Assembly: GCA_004298605.1 (NCBI GenBank)
Contig: SCPW01000353.1
Span: 1-19,687, forward strand
DNA from: Gallionella sp.
GTDB taxonomy: Bacteria > Pseudomonadota > Gammaproteobacteria > Burkholderiales > Gallionellaceae
Direction of reading: 5' to 3'
DNA length: 19,687 nt
Shown: in pieces, positions 1-6,466 of the stretch
Layout of the letters: the number at the start of each line of letters is the position of its first letter
Numbering within the stretch: the first letter of the stretch is position 1
Translations under genes and position numbers: made by a program
Notes under the pieces: model-generated
Seen by the model: the letters and a program-made list of their open reading frames with translations, nothing else
Told to the model about the DNA's origin: nothing
Databases searched by the model: none

Positions 1-339
1 ATGTGTTTTTATCTCCTGTTGCTGCTCAGCAGTTTTTCCCTTGCCGCCTTTGCGGGCCAGCCCGTCCCCGCCAATCTTGAGCCGTTGCCGCCGCCGCCCG
101 CATTCGATGCCGCGCCGGATGCGTCCCCCGGTGATGAGCCGGAGGTGACCATTACCAGGCAGACCGAGCAGACGATCGAGGAATTTCGCGCCGGTGGCAG
201 GCTGTACATGATAAAGGTGACGCCTAAGGTCGGCCCGCCTTATTACCTGGTGGACGACAGGGGCGACGGCAAGTTTTCGCGCCAGGAAAGCCTCGATTCC
301 GGCCTGCGCCCGCCGCGCTGGATCATCCGCAGCTTCTGA
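1..339 (+). CDS. DUF2782 family exported protein
   Basis: A small exported protein of 112 residues. A hydrophobic leader (residues about 3-18, ending near AFAG) is followed by a proline-rich linker (PLPPPPAF) and a compact C-terminal domain. That domain holds the family's conserved stretch EEFRAGGRLYMIKVTPKVG, then PPYYLVDDRGDGKF and a closing RPPRW. I recognise this as the DUF2782 family of betaproteobacteria; its molecular role is unknown. The gene stops 3 bases before thrB, an order common in this class and probably an operon. The window begins exactly at this ATG, and the visible leader has no positive charge near its N-terminus. The true start may therefore lie upstream, outside the window. 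Confidence 0.8.
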   Translation: MCFYLLLLLSSFSLAAFAGQPVPANLEPLPPPPAFDAAPDASPGDEPEVTITRQTEQTIEEFRAGGRLYMIKVTPKVGPPYYLVDDRGDGKFSRQESLDSGLRPPRWIIRSF

Positions 340-342
340 AGC

Positions 343-1284
343 ATGTCGGTTTTTACTGCGGTTTCCGAGGCGGAGCTCACCGCCTGGCTGCGCGATTATT
401 CCCTGGGCCAATTGCTGGATTTGCAGGGCATCGCGTCCGGCATCGAGAACACCAATTATTTCGTCACCACTAGCAATGGCCGCTTCGTGCTCACGCTGTT
501 CGAAAAACTCACCGCCGACGAGTTGCCGTTTTATTTGAATTTGATGGCGCATCTGGCGCGACACGGCATCCCGTGCCCCAGCCCGGTGGCGAACCGTCAC
601 AACCAGTTTCTGGGCGTGCTGAATGGCAAACCGGCCTGCATCGTCAGCCGTTTGAGAGGCAAATCCACGACCGCGCCGAGCAGCGCACAATGCGCCGCGA
701 TCGGCGCGATGCTCGGGCAGATGCATGTTGCCGGGCAAAGCTTCAGCCAGATCATGCCCAACCCGAGAGGCGGCGCATGGCGCGCGGCAACCGCTCCACG
801 GGTGCGACCATTTCTGGACGCGGCGCAGGCGGCATTGCTGGATGACGAAGTCGCGCTGCACGCGCAGCGAAACTGGGCATCCTTGCCGCAAGGCGTCATC
901 CACGCCGACCTGTTCCGCGACAATGTGCTGATGGAAGAAAACCGCGTCGGCGGGCTAATCGATTTTTATTTTGCGTGCAGCGACGCGCTGCTGTACGACG
1001 TGGCGATTACCGTCAACGATTGGTGCATGGGCGAAGAGAGCAAGCTTGATGCGGCATGCACACAGACGTTTTTGCGCGCTTATCACGCGGTGCGCCCGCT
1101 GCTGGGGAGCGAATGTCACGCCTGGCCGCTGATGTTGCGTGCCGCCGCGCTGCGCTTCTGGCTGTCGCGCCTGTTCGACATGTACCTGCCGCGCGATGGC
1201 GAATTGATCCACGCGCATGATCCGCGCCACTTCGAGCGCATCCTGAAAAATCACATCGCAACGGCGCAGGCCGTCTGGCTGTAA
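343..1284 (+). CDS. thrB: Homoserine kinase, aminoglycoside-phosphotransferase fold
   Basis: Phosphorylates L-homoserine to O-phospho-L-homoserine using ATP, the step before threonine synthase; cytoplasmic. The 313-residue protein has the choline-kinase/aminoglycoside-phosphotransferase fold used by beta- and pseudomonad ThrB, not the GHMP-kinase fold of the enterobacterial enzyme. Visible motifs are the N-terminal GIENTNYFV nucleotide loop, the catalytic loop HADLFRDN (residues 187-194, catalytic Asp 189) and the metal-binding LIDFYFA with Asp 207. Length is normal for the family (about 310-320). It starts 3 bases after the DUF2782 stop codon and is followed 8 bases later by a membrane-protein gene, so the three are probably co-transcribed. 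Confidence in the assignment is high, from motifs and neighbours. Confidence 0.93.
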   Translation: MSVFTAVSEAELTAWLRDYSLGQLLDLQGIASGIENTNYFVTTSNGRFVLTLFEKLTADELPFYLNLMAHLARHGIPCPSPVANRHNQFLGVLNGKPACIVSRLRGKSTTAPSSAQCAAIGAMLGQMHVAGQSFSQIMPNPRGGAWRAATAPRVRPFLDAAQAALLDDEVALHAQRNWASLPQGVIHADLFRDNVLMEENRVGGLIDFYFACSDALLYDVAITVNDWCMGEESKLDAACTQTFLRAYHAVRPLLGSECHAWPLMLRAAALRFWLSRLFDMYLPRDGELIHAHDPRHFERILKNHIATAQAVWL

Positions 1285-1292
1285 AGGGCAAC

Positions 1293-2027
1293 ATGGAACC
1301 GAAACGATTGAATGCCGGACAAGGCTGGGTGTGGATCAAACAGGGCTACGCGCTGTTTGTGAAAGCGCCGCTGTTGTGGATCGTATTGCTGCTGATCTGC
1401 TTCATCGCGGTGGCCGCGTTATCCGCCGTACCGGTGGTCGGCGAGCCGCTCGCCAGCCTGCTGTTGCCTGCGGTATTGGCCGGGCTGATGGTTGGCTGCC
1501 GTGCGCTGGAAGAAGGCGAAGAGCTGGAATTGGCGCACCTGTTCAGCGGCTTTCAGCATCGCACCGCGCATCTGGTCACGGTGGGCGGCATCGCGCTGGT
1601 CGGGCAGTATCTGATTTTCGGCGTGATGATCATGGTCGGCGGAGCTACGCTGGTCAATATTTTGATGAGCGGACAACCGGTGGAAGACCCCGAAATCATC
1701 AGGCAAGCTGTCACCGGGGCGGGGCTGTCTGTGTTGCTGGGCATCACGTTGTTCAGCGCGCTGGTCATGGCCATGCAATTCGCCCCGATGCTGGTGTTCT
1801 TCAATAATGTCGCGCCGCTGGAGGCGATGAAACTCAGCCTGCGCGCTTTCACCAACAACGTCGGCCCGATGCTGGTGTATGGCGCGACATTCATATTCCT
1901 GGCGATATTGGCCACCATGCCGATGATGCTCGGCTGGCTGGTGTTGATGCCCGTCGTATTCACTTCGCTGTATGCCAGCTATTGCGATATTTTCCCGGAG
2001 CCGGAAGAGGTTGGTACGCCGCCGTAG
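1293..2027 (+). CDS. BPSS1780-family polytopic membrane protein
   Basis: An inner-membrane protein of 244 residues and unknown function, of the family named after Burkholderia BPSS1780. Five or six hydrophobic segments are visible: about 27-45 (PLLWIVLLLICFIAVAAL), 50-66, 93-118, 143-168, 188-205 and 210-228. The N-terminus (GQGWVWIKQGYALFVKAPLLW) and the segment after EEGEELELAHLFSGF are typical of the family. An AAAGGGC ribosome site lies just ahead of the ATG. The gene follows thrB by 8 bases. Its stop codon TAG is formed by the GTAG of a REP repeat that begins here, so the last codons (PP-stop) coincide with the edge of the mobile repeat. Confidence 0.75.
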   Translation: MEPKRLNAGQGWVWIKQGYALFVKAPLLWIVLLLICFIAVAALSAVPVVGEPLASLLLPAVLAGLMVGCRALEEGEELELAHLFSGFQHRTAHLVTVGGIALVGQYLIFGVMIMVGGATLVNILMSGQPVEDPEIIRQAVTGAGLSVLLGITLFSALVMAMQFAPMLVFFNNVAPLEAMKLSLRAFTNNVGPMLVYGATFIFLAILATMPMMLGWLVLMPVVFTSLYASYCDIFPEPEEVGTPP

Positions 2028-2096
2028 GGGCGCGATTCATCGCGCCCTGATTACCCATGTACGGAAGAAGGGCGCGATGAATCGCGCCCCTACGGC
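2021..2096. repeat. Perfect inverted REP pair (BIME-like) between convergent genes
   Basis: Two 27-base arms (2021-2047 and 2070-2096) are exact reverse complements around a 22-base spacer. Each arm contains one REP unit (2024-2047 plus, 2070-2093 minus): GTAG, stem arm GGGCGCGA, loop TTCA, stem arm TCGCGCCC. Thus each unit folds alone into an 8-bp hairpin, and the pair can fold into one 27-bp hairpin. A 5' GTAG at the hairpin foot is the known hallmark of REP sequences mobilised by RAYT transposases. The element lies between two convergent genes and carries the stop codons of both. It may act as a bidirectional transcription barrier or 3'-end stabiliser (inference); there is no T-tract for a classical intrinsic terminator. 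Confidence 0.93.
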
Positions 2097-4372
2097 GCTG
2101 TCAGCTTCGCATACTCCAACGCCAGCCACTTCACCCCGGCCTTGCGGAAATTGACCTGTACACGCGCATCCGCACCGCTGCCCTCTACGCCGGTAATGAC
2201 ACCCTCGCCGAATTTCTGGTGGAGTACGCGCTGGCCGGTACGCCAACTGGATGTGCTTGCGGAACGCTGTATTGGTGCGGCAACCGGTGCATTACGCTGT
2301 GGCGTAAACGGGGAGGCGAACGGGCTGCGCTGCGCCATGCGCGGCGAGAGCCAATGCAACAAGTTGTCCGGCAGCTCGCGCAGGAAGCTCGATGCGCGGC
2401 CATAGCTCACCTGACCGTGCAGCATACGGCTCTGCGCGAAGCTCAGGTACAGCCTGCGCCGCGCGCGCGTAATCGCCACATACATCAGGCGGCGCTCTTC
2501 ATCCAGCCCGCCATCCACATTCTGGCTGTTCTGGTGCGGGAACAAGCCCTCTTCCAAACCAGTAATGAATACCGTATGAAATTCCAATCCCTTGGCGGCA
2601 TGCACGGTCATCAGGTGCAGCGCATCATCCTGGTCGCCGGCCTGATGCTCGCCCGCTTCCAGCGAGGCGTGGGTGAGAAACGCGGTCAGGCTGTCGTCTT
2701 CGTTTTCATGCACGAACAGCGTCGCCGCGTTAATCAGTTCGTTCAGGTTTTCCAGCCGCTCCTCGGCCTCGCGCTTCTTCGCGCCGGTTTCATTCTGGTA
2801 ATGCGCGATCAAGCCGCTGTGGTGCAGTACATGATCCATGATTTCCGGGAGCGGCAATTCGCGTGTTGCACCGCGCAGCGACTCGATCAGCGCGACGAAT
2901 GCCGAGACTTTGCCGCCCGCGCGCGCCGCCGTATCCCATAGCGTAGTGGTATTTATTTTCGCTGACTCTTGCAACTGCTCGATGCTGCGCGCGCCGATGC
3001 CGCGCGTGGGGAAATTGATGATGCGCAGCAGCGCGTTGTCGTCATCGGTGTTTTCCATCAGGCGCAGATAGGCCAGCGCGTGCTTGATTTCCTGCCGCTC
3101 GAAAAAGCGCAGCCCGCCATACACGCGATACGATAATCCGGCGGAAACCAGCGCGTGTTCCAGCACCCGCGACTGCGCGTTGGAGCGGTACAGCAGCGCG
3201 ATTTCCTTGAGGTTGATTCCCTCGGATTTCAGTTGTTGAATCTCGCCGACGATGAAGCCGGCCTCTTCCACGTCGGTCGGCGCCTCGTACACGCGCAGCG
3301 GCTCGCCGCCGTTTTCCGAAGTCCACAGATTTTTGCCGAGGCGGTTGCGGTTGTTGCTGATTAGGACGTTGGCTGCTTCCAGGATGTTGCCGTGCGAGCG
3401 GTAGTTCTGCTCCAGTTTGATGACGTTCTCGACGTGAAAATCGCGCGTCAGCGCCTGCATGTTGCCGACATTCGCACCGCGAAACGCATAGATAGATTGG
3501 TCGTCGTCACCGACAGCAAAAAGCGCCGCAGGCGCGGCGTTCGCCCCCTCTCCCAAAAATTGAAGATTGCCTTTCACGTTTGTCCTTTCTCCCGCTTGCG
3601 GGAGAGAGTTAGAGAGAGGGGCTTCAAGCGGGAGAGGGTTGGGGAGAGGGCGTTTTTCGCCAACCCCCGCCAGCAACTTCAGCCACTGATATTGCAGCTT
3701 ATTCGTATCCTGAAATTCGTCCACCAGAATATGCTTAAACCGTTCCTGGTAATGCTCGCGAATAGACGCGTTGCGCGACAGCAGCTCATAGCAGCGCAAC
3801 AACAGCTCGGAAAAATCCACCACCCCTTCGCGCTGGCATTGCGCATCGTATTCGGCGAACACTTCCACCTTGCGCCGCGTGAACGGATCGTAGGCTTCCA
3901 CCTCATGCGCGCGCAAGCCCTGCTCTTTGCTGCTGCTGATGAAATTCTGCACATCGCGCGGCGGGAATTTTTCGTCATCGACATTCATCGCCTTCATCAG
4001 CCGCTTGATCGCGGAAAGCTGGTCGCCGCTGTCGAGAATCTGGAAAGCCTGCGGCAGGTTCGCCTCGCGGTAATGCGCGCGCAACATGCGGTTGCACAGC
4101 CCGTGAAACGTGCCGATCCACATGCCGCGCGTGTTGATCGGCAGCATTGCCGACAGGCGCGTAACCATCTCTTTCGCCGCCTTGTTGGTGAAGGTCACGG
4201 CCAGAATGCCGTGCGGGCTGACCGCGCCGGTGCTGATGAGATACGCGATGCGCGTGGTTAACACACGCGTTTTGCCGCTGCCCGCGCCCGCGAGGATCAG
4301 CGCGGACTGGTGCGGCAGCGTGACAGCTTGGCGTTGTTCGGGATTGAGACCGGAAAGCAGGGAAGAATTCAT
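2090..4372 (-). CDS. uvrD: DNA helicase II (UvrD) with in-frame repeat insertion
   Basis: An ATP-dependent 3'-5' superfamily 1 helicase acting in nucleotide-excision and mismatch repair. Walker A is GAGSGKT (29-35) and motif II is VDEFQDT (217-223). Motif III is GDDDQSIYAFRGA (from 288), followed by EQNYRS, the YGGLRFFERQEIKHALAYLRL block, TVHAAKGLEF and VAITRARRRL. The C-terminal Tudor-like tail GQRVLHQKFGEG...VKWLALEYAKL separates UvrD from Rep. At 760 residues it is about 40 longer than the E. coli protein. The excess is a proline-rich stretch (242-278, PLPNPLP to GEGAN) encoded by a repeat element and placed just before motif III. All catalytic motifs are intact, so activity is probably kept. 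The stop codon TAG belongs to a REP sequence, yet the C-terminus is full length. Confidence 0.95.
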   Translation of the reverse strand: MNSSLLSGLNPEQRQAVTLPHQSALILAGAGSGKTRVLTTRIAYLISTGAVSPHGILAVTFTNKAAKEMVTRLSAMLPINTRGMWIGTFHGLCNRMLRAHYREANLPQAFQILDSGDQLSAIKRLMKAMNVDDEKFPPRDVQNFISSSKEQGLRAHEVEAYDPFTRRKVEVFAEYDAQCQREGVVDFSELLLRCYELLSRNASIREHYQERFKHILVDEFQDTNKLQYQWLKLLAGVGEKRPLPNPLPLEAPLSNSLPQAGERTNVKGNLQFLGEGANAAPAALFAVGDDDQSIYAFRGANVGNMQALTRDFHVENVIKLEQNYRSHGNILEAANVLISNNRNRLGKNLWTSENGGEPLRVYEAPTDVEEAGFIVGEIQQLKSEGINLKEIALLYRSNAQSRVLEHALVSAGLSYRVYGGLRFFERQEIKHALAYLRLMENTDDDNALLRIINFPTRGIGARSIEQLQESAKINTTTLWDTAARAGGKVSAFVALIESLRGATRELPLPEIMDHVLHHSGLIAHYQNETGAKKREAEERLENLNELINAATLFVHENEDDSLTAFLTHASLEAGEHQAGDQDDALHLMTVHAAKGLEFHTVFITGLEEGLFPHQNSQNVDGGLDEERRLMYVAITRARRRLYLSFAQSRMLHGQVSYGRASSFLRELPDNLLHWLSPRMAQRSPFASPFTPQRNAPVAAPIQRSASTSSWRTGQRVLHQKFGEGVITGVEGSGADARVQVNFRKAGVKWLALEYAKLTAP
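3539..3649 (-). repeat. In-frame hairpin-rich repeat inside uvrD
   Basis: A 111-base (37-codon) element inside uvrD. It shares long identical blocks with the element inside leuS, written here on the plus strand: CGTTCGCCCCCTCTCCC, ATTGAAGATTGC, TCTCCCGCTTGCGGGAGAG and CGGGAGAGGGTTGGGG, in that order. The third block is a hairpin with almost no loop. Edges are set by comparison with the leuS copy and with normal UvrD, where LLAG is followed within about ten residues by the VGDDDQ motif; they are uncertain by a few bases. The element has no stop codon in the uvrD frame, nor in one of the opposite-strand frames. Confidence 0.85.
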
Positions 4373-4493
4373 GGCGGGATTATCCCACAGGATTCCGCTT
4401 CGCCATATCGGACGCCATAGCGCCTACTTTTAAGGGCATCTCTATAAATAGAGGCGCCCTCAACTTGAGCCAATCCAGTGCAACACACTAAAG

Positions 4494-4522
4494 TTGAGTA
4501 ATGTTGGCAATCCACGTAAAAT
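4494..4522 (+). promoter_or_regulatory. Sigma70-type promoter for tRNA-Gly
   Basis: The -35 box TTGAGT (4494-4499) and -10 box TAAAAT (4517-4522) are separated by exactly 17 bases. Transcription would begin near 4529, only a few bases before the mature tRNA 5' end at 4533. The discriminator after the -10 (TGCTGCGCTC) is GC-rich, as in stringently controlled stable-RNA promoters. An 8-bp inverted repeat (CTCAACTT 4459-4466, AAGTTGAG 4491-4498) overlaps the -35 box and could be an operator, but this is speculative. Confidence 0.65.
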
Positions 4523-4532
4523 TGCTGCGCTC

Positions 4533-4606
4533 GCGGGTGTAGTTCAATGGTAGAACGGCAGCTTCCCAAGCTGCATACGACGGTTCGATCCCGTTCACCC
4601 GCTCCA
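4533..4606 (+). tRNA. tRNA-Gly, anticodon CCC
   Basis: Full cloverleaf by eye. The acceptor stem GCGGGTG/CACCCGC pairs in all 7 positions. The D arm is GTTC-AATGGTA-GAAC. The anticodon arm is GCAGC-TTCCCAA-GCTGC with anticodon CCC, and the T arm is GACGG-TTCGATC-CCGTT with one G-U pair. The discriminator is T and the CCA tail is genome-encoded (4604-4606). It reads the glycine codon GGG. It lies alone between uvrD and an unrecognised gene and points towards the 3' end of the latter, 20 bases away. No T-tract terminator follows. Confidence 0.97.
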
Positions 4607-4626
4607 CTCTCACCACCGACAGACTG

Positions 4627-5526
4627 CTAGTCGAAAATCGGCACCCCGGCGCGGCGCACGGCACGCTTGTAGATGGAAGTGGAGTCGCCCAATCTTTTCG
4701 ATGCTTCTTCATAGCGTTTTTTCTCGCCCGAGGCCAGGCCTTCCTTGCGTATCTCACTGGCCAACCTCACGTCGTTGAGGAAATCCGTGTCCGATGCGAT
4801 AGCCATTTTCTTGCGCTCATCCATGAACATCTCGACCAGGCTCAGGTAGGTATCGTTGCGGAACGCTTCGTATTCGTATATTCCTTTGGGACTGTTGTCT
4901 TTCTGGGCAGTGACTGTGGTGCCTTGCTTGATGGATTCGATGGCGACCTTGAGTGCCAGGAATGCCTTGTCCAGCAACTTGCGACCGTCAACATGCTTCT
5001 TCTCCGCCGCCAGGTTGTTGGCGTTCTTCACCAGCCCATGAATATTTTTCAGCGCGGCATCGGAATTCTTGCCAGATTCCTTGGCGGTTCGTTCCAGGGC
5101 GCCGGTCAAGGCATTAACGCTGTCCAGCATATGTTTGAAATCGCCCTCTTCCTTGCTGGCAAGCGCCACCCCCGGCTCTGCCTGTTGCGCGGCGGCAAAG
5201 AAGGCTTTCTTGGCTTCATTGGAAAGATGGATGGCCTCCGCGTAATTTTTGCTTTCCAGCGCCTCGTGGGCCTCATGGCGTATGTTCTCCGCGTCATGCA
5301 TGAGGGTGGAAACTGCCCCGGACTTGCTGTTACCCACCTGCTTGGCGGCCGATGAACCCGAAAACAGTTTTTCCATTTCATTGACAGAGTTTTCGGCACG
5401 TTCCGGGGTGGCGGGCTGTTGTGCCAGCTTGGCCGCCGAGGAATGCGTCAGGTCATTGGCATAAGCGGCGCAGGAAGCGGAAGCAAGCAGCACGGCCAAG
5501 GCAGTACCCATTGCATGTTTGTTCAT
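4627..5526 (-). CDS. Unrecognised exported helical protein
   Basis: I do not recognise a family. The 299-residue product has a clear signal peptide (MNKHAMGTALAVLLASASCAAYA, cleavage after AYA), so it should be periplasmic or secreted. The mature part is charged and predicted mostly helical, with no cysteines. Two stretches look like relatives of each other: EALESKNYAEAIHLSNEAKKAFF (about 88-110) and NLAAEKKHVDGRKLLDKAFLALKVAI (about 172-197). Both have the spacing of TPR-like helix pairs, so an internal duplication is possible. The C-terminal third (EYEAFRNDTYLSLVEMFMDERKKM onward) is distinct. A GGGAGA ribosome site precedes the ATG. The gene has its own likely promoter and stands alone between the tRNA and a lipoprotein gene. 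Confidence 0.75.
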   Translation of the reverse strand: MNKHAMGTALAVLLASASCAAYANDLTHSSAAKLAQQPATPERAENSVNEMEKLFSGSSAAKQVGNSKSGAVSTLMHDAENIRHEAHEALESKNYAEAIHLSNEAKKAFFAAAQQAEPGVALASKEEGDFKHMLDSVNALTGALERTAKESGKNSDAALKNIHGLVKNANNLAAEKKHVDGRKLLDKAFLALKVAIESIKQGTTVTAQKDNSPKGIYEYEAFRNDTYLSLVEMFMDERKKMAIASDTDFLNDVRLASEIRKEGLASGEKKRYEEASKRLGDSTSIYKRAVRRAGVPIFD

Positions 5527-5849
5527 CTTCAGTATCTCCCTTTACGGTTTAGGGCAATGTCTCGCAAGCAGCCAGCCGTGATGGAACCGATGATTTTCCT
5601 GCAAGACAAGGGGTTGCAGCGCAGCAGGACGGGGAAAAATACGGTTCATGGCGGGTTATTTGCGGGGCGCTGCACGGGGGTTTTTAAAATCGATGGGCAA
5701 TTGTAAGCAATTAGGGGCGCGAGTTGGGAAGTAATTGAATAATCGGATCAATTTTTGGGCGGAGCCACATTTGTTTTTCTTCGTGAAAACTTCGGCGGAA
5801 AACATGGCTCGATCCCTTGAGAATATCCGGCGCAACAAGAGCCCCACCT
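5527..5849. other. Intergenic region between two minus-strand genes
   Basis: A 323-base stretch without a convincing gene. On the minus strand it holds the ribosome site and a possible promoter of the downstream exported-protein gene. Part of it (about 5680-5800) is more AT-rich than the surrounding genes. I see no REP copy, tRNA or classical terminator here, and no short reading frame with a believable start. Confidence 0.6.
5682..5710 (-). promoter_or_regulatory. Possible promoter of the exported helical protein gene
   Basis: On the minus strand, TTGCTT (plus 5705-5710) and TTAAAA (plus 5682-5687) are 17 bases apart, in an AT-rich island. This would leave a 5' leader of about 150 bases before the ATG at 5526. 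Boxes match the sigma70 consensus only partly. Confidence 0.4.
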
Positions 5850-6404
5850 TCATTTCACATCGGGGCAATTTGCTACGCACCGCACCCCGCTGGTCCGCCT
5901 GCCGCCGCACGCGAGGAAACAGGCGTCGGAGACAGTCTGGCAGCCGCAATCCACCTCGCATTTTTCCTGGCGCAGCCGGTTAACTTCTTCGTCGCGAACG
6001 GGTTTTCCCGGCGGCTCGGGCGGAAAATAGTGCGGGTCGGGCCATGCGGGGTAATACCCGTAACCGTACCAGGGCGGGCGGTTCCAACTCATGGACAGGT
6101 ACAACTGGTAACGCTCCAGCTCCCCGCGGTAGCGGTCCAGATCGGCTTCATAGCGCTTGAGCGCTTCGCCGTAGCGCCCATCCGCCTGCGGCTCGATGAG
6201 CTTCAGGCAGGACTGGTAATTTGCCGTGCAGCGCTGCTGGCAGGCTTCTATCTTCTGCCCGCATTTTTCCAGGCAGACAAGCCCCTCCGAATCCGTGGGC
6301 AACTCATAACGGTATGCGGTCTGGTAGCGGGGGGACGGGCTGGCGCAGGCGGCCAGTACGGCGGCTGCAATAACGGGAAGCGAGGTGCGCAGCGGTAGAA
6401 TCAT
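5850..6404 (-). CDS. Cysteine-rich putative lipoprotein
   Basis: No family recognised. The 184-residue product begins with a lipoprotein signal, LPVIAAAVLAAC, whose lipobox LAAC puts the lipidated cysteine at about residue 20. The mature part has two cysteine clusters. The N-terminal cluster (about 43-66) has the pattern CLEKC-x6-C-x3-C-x6-C. The C-terminal one (about 149-180) has CEVDCGC, CFLAC, CVANC. Between them lie a charged helical segment (YGEALKRYEADLDRYRGELERYQLYL) and a Trp/Tyr/Pro-rich loop (WNRPPWYGYGYYPAW). The even spacing of cysteines suggests disulfides or metal binding outside the cytoplasm (inference). It is co-directional with dsbD just upstream, a gene that maintains periplasmic thiols, so a functional link is conceivable. 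No clear ribosome site is visible. Confidence 0.7.
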   Translation of the reverse strand: MILPLRTSLPVIAAAVLAACASPSPRYQTAYRYELPTDSEGLVCLEKCGQKIEACQQRCTANYQSCLKLIEPQADGRYGEALKRYEADLDRYRGELERYQLYLSMSWNRPPWYGYGYYPAWPDPHYFPPEPPGKPVRDEEVNRLRQEKCEVDCGCQTVSDACFLACGGRRTSGVRCVANCPDVK

Positions 6405-6418
6405 GGTGGATTCGCAGT

Positions 6419-6436
6419 GGCGCGATTCGTCGCGCC
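6419..6436. repeat. Decayed REP hairpin
   Basis: GGCGCGA-TTCG-TCGCGCC forms a 7-bp hairpin matching the REP core elsewhere in the window, but the flanking GTAG is missing. It lies between dsbD and the lipoprotein gene. On the minus strand the hairpin comes about 30 bases after the dsbD stop and is not followed by a T-tract. Confidence 0.7.
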
Positions 6437-6466
6437 TTTCTCATGATGCATGAAAAGACCAGATTT

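Noticed and set aside
2021..2096. Inverted repeat as a classical Rho-independent terminator
   Set aside because: Hairpin potential is strong, but neither side has a T-tract, and the GTAG-footed unit recurs elsewhere as REP, so it is better described as a mobile repeat.
3392..4261. 289-codon plus-strand frame opposite uvrD, along with 2219-2941
   Set aside because: Shadow frames of uvrD; they stay open across the inserted repeat only because the repeat lacks stops in several frames.
4459..4498. Inverted repeat CTCAACTT/AAGTTGAG as a regulator site for the tRNA
   Set aside because: Short arms with a 24-base gap can arise by chance; noted with the promoter but not listed as a separate site.
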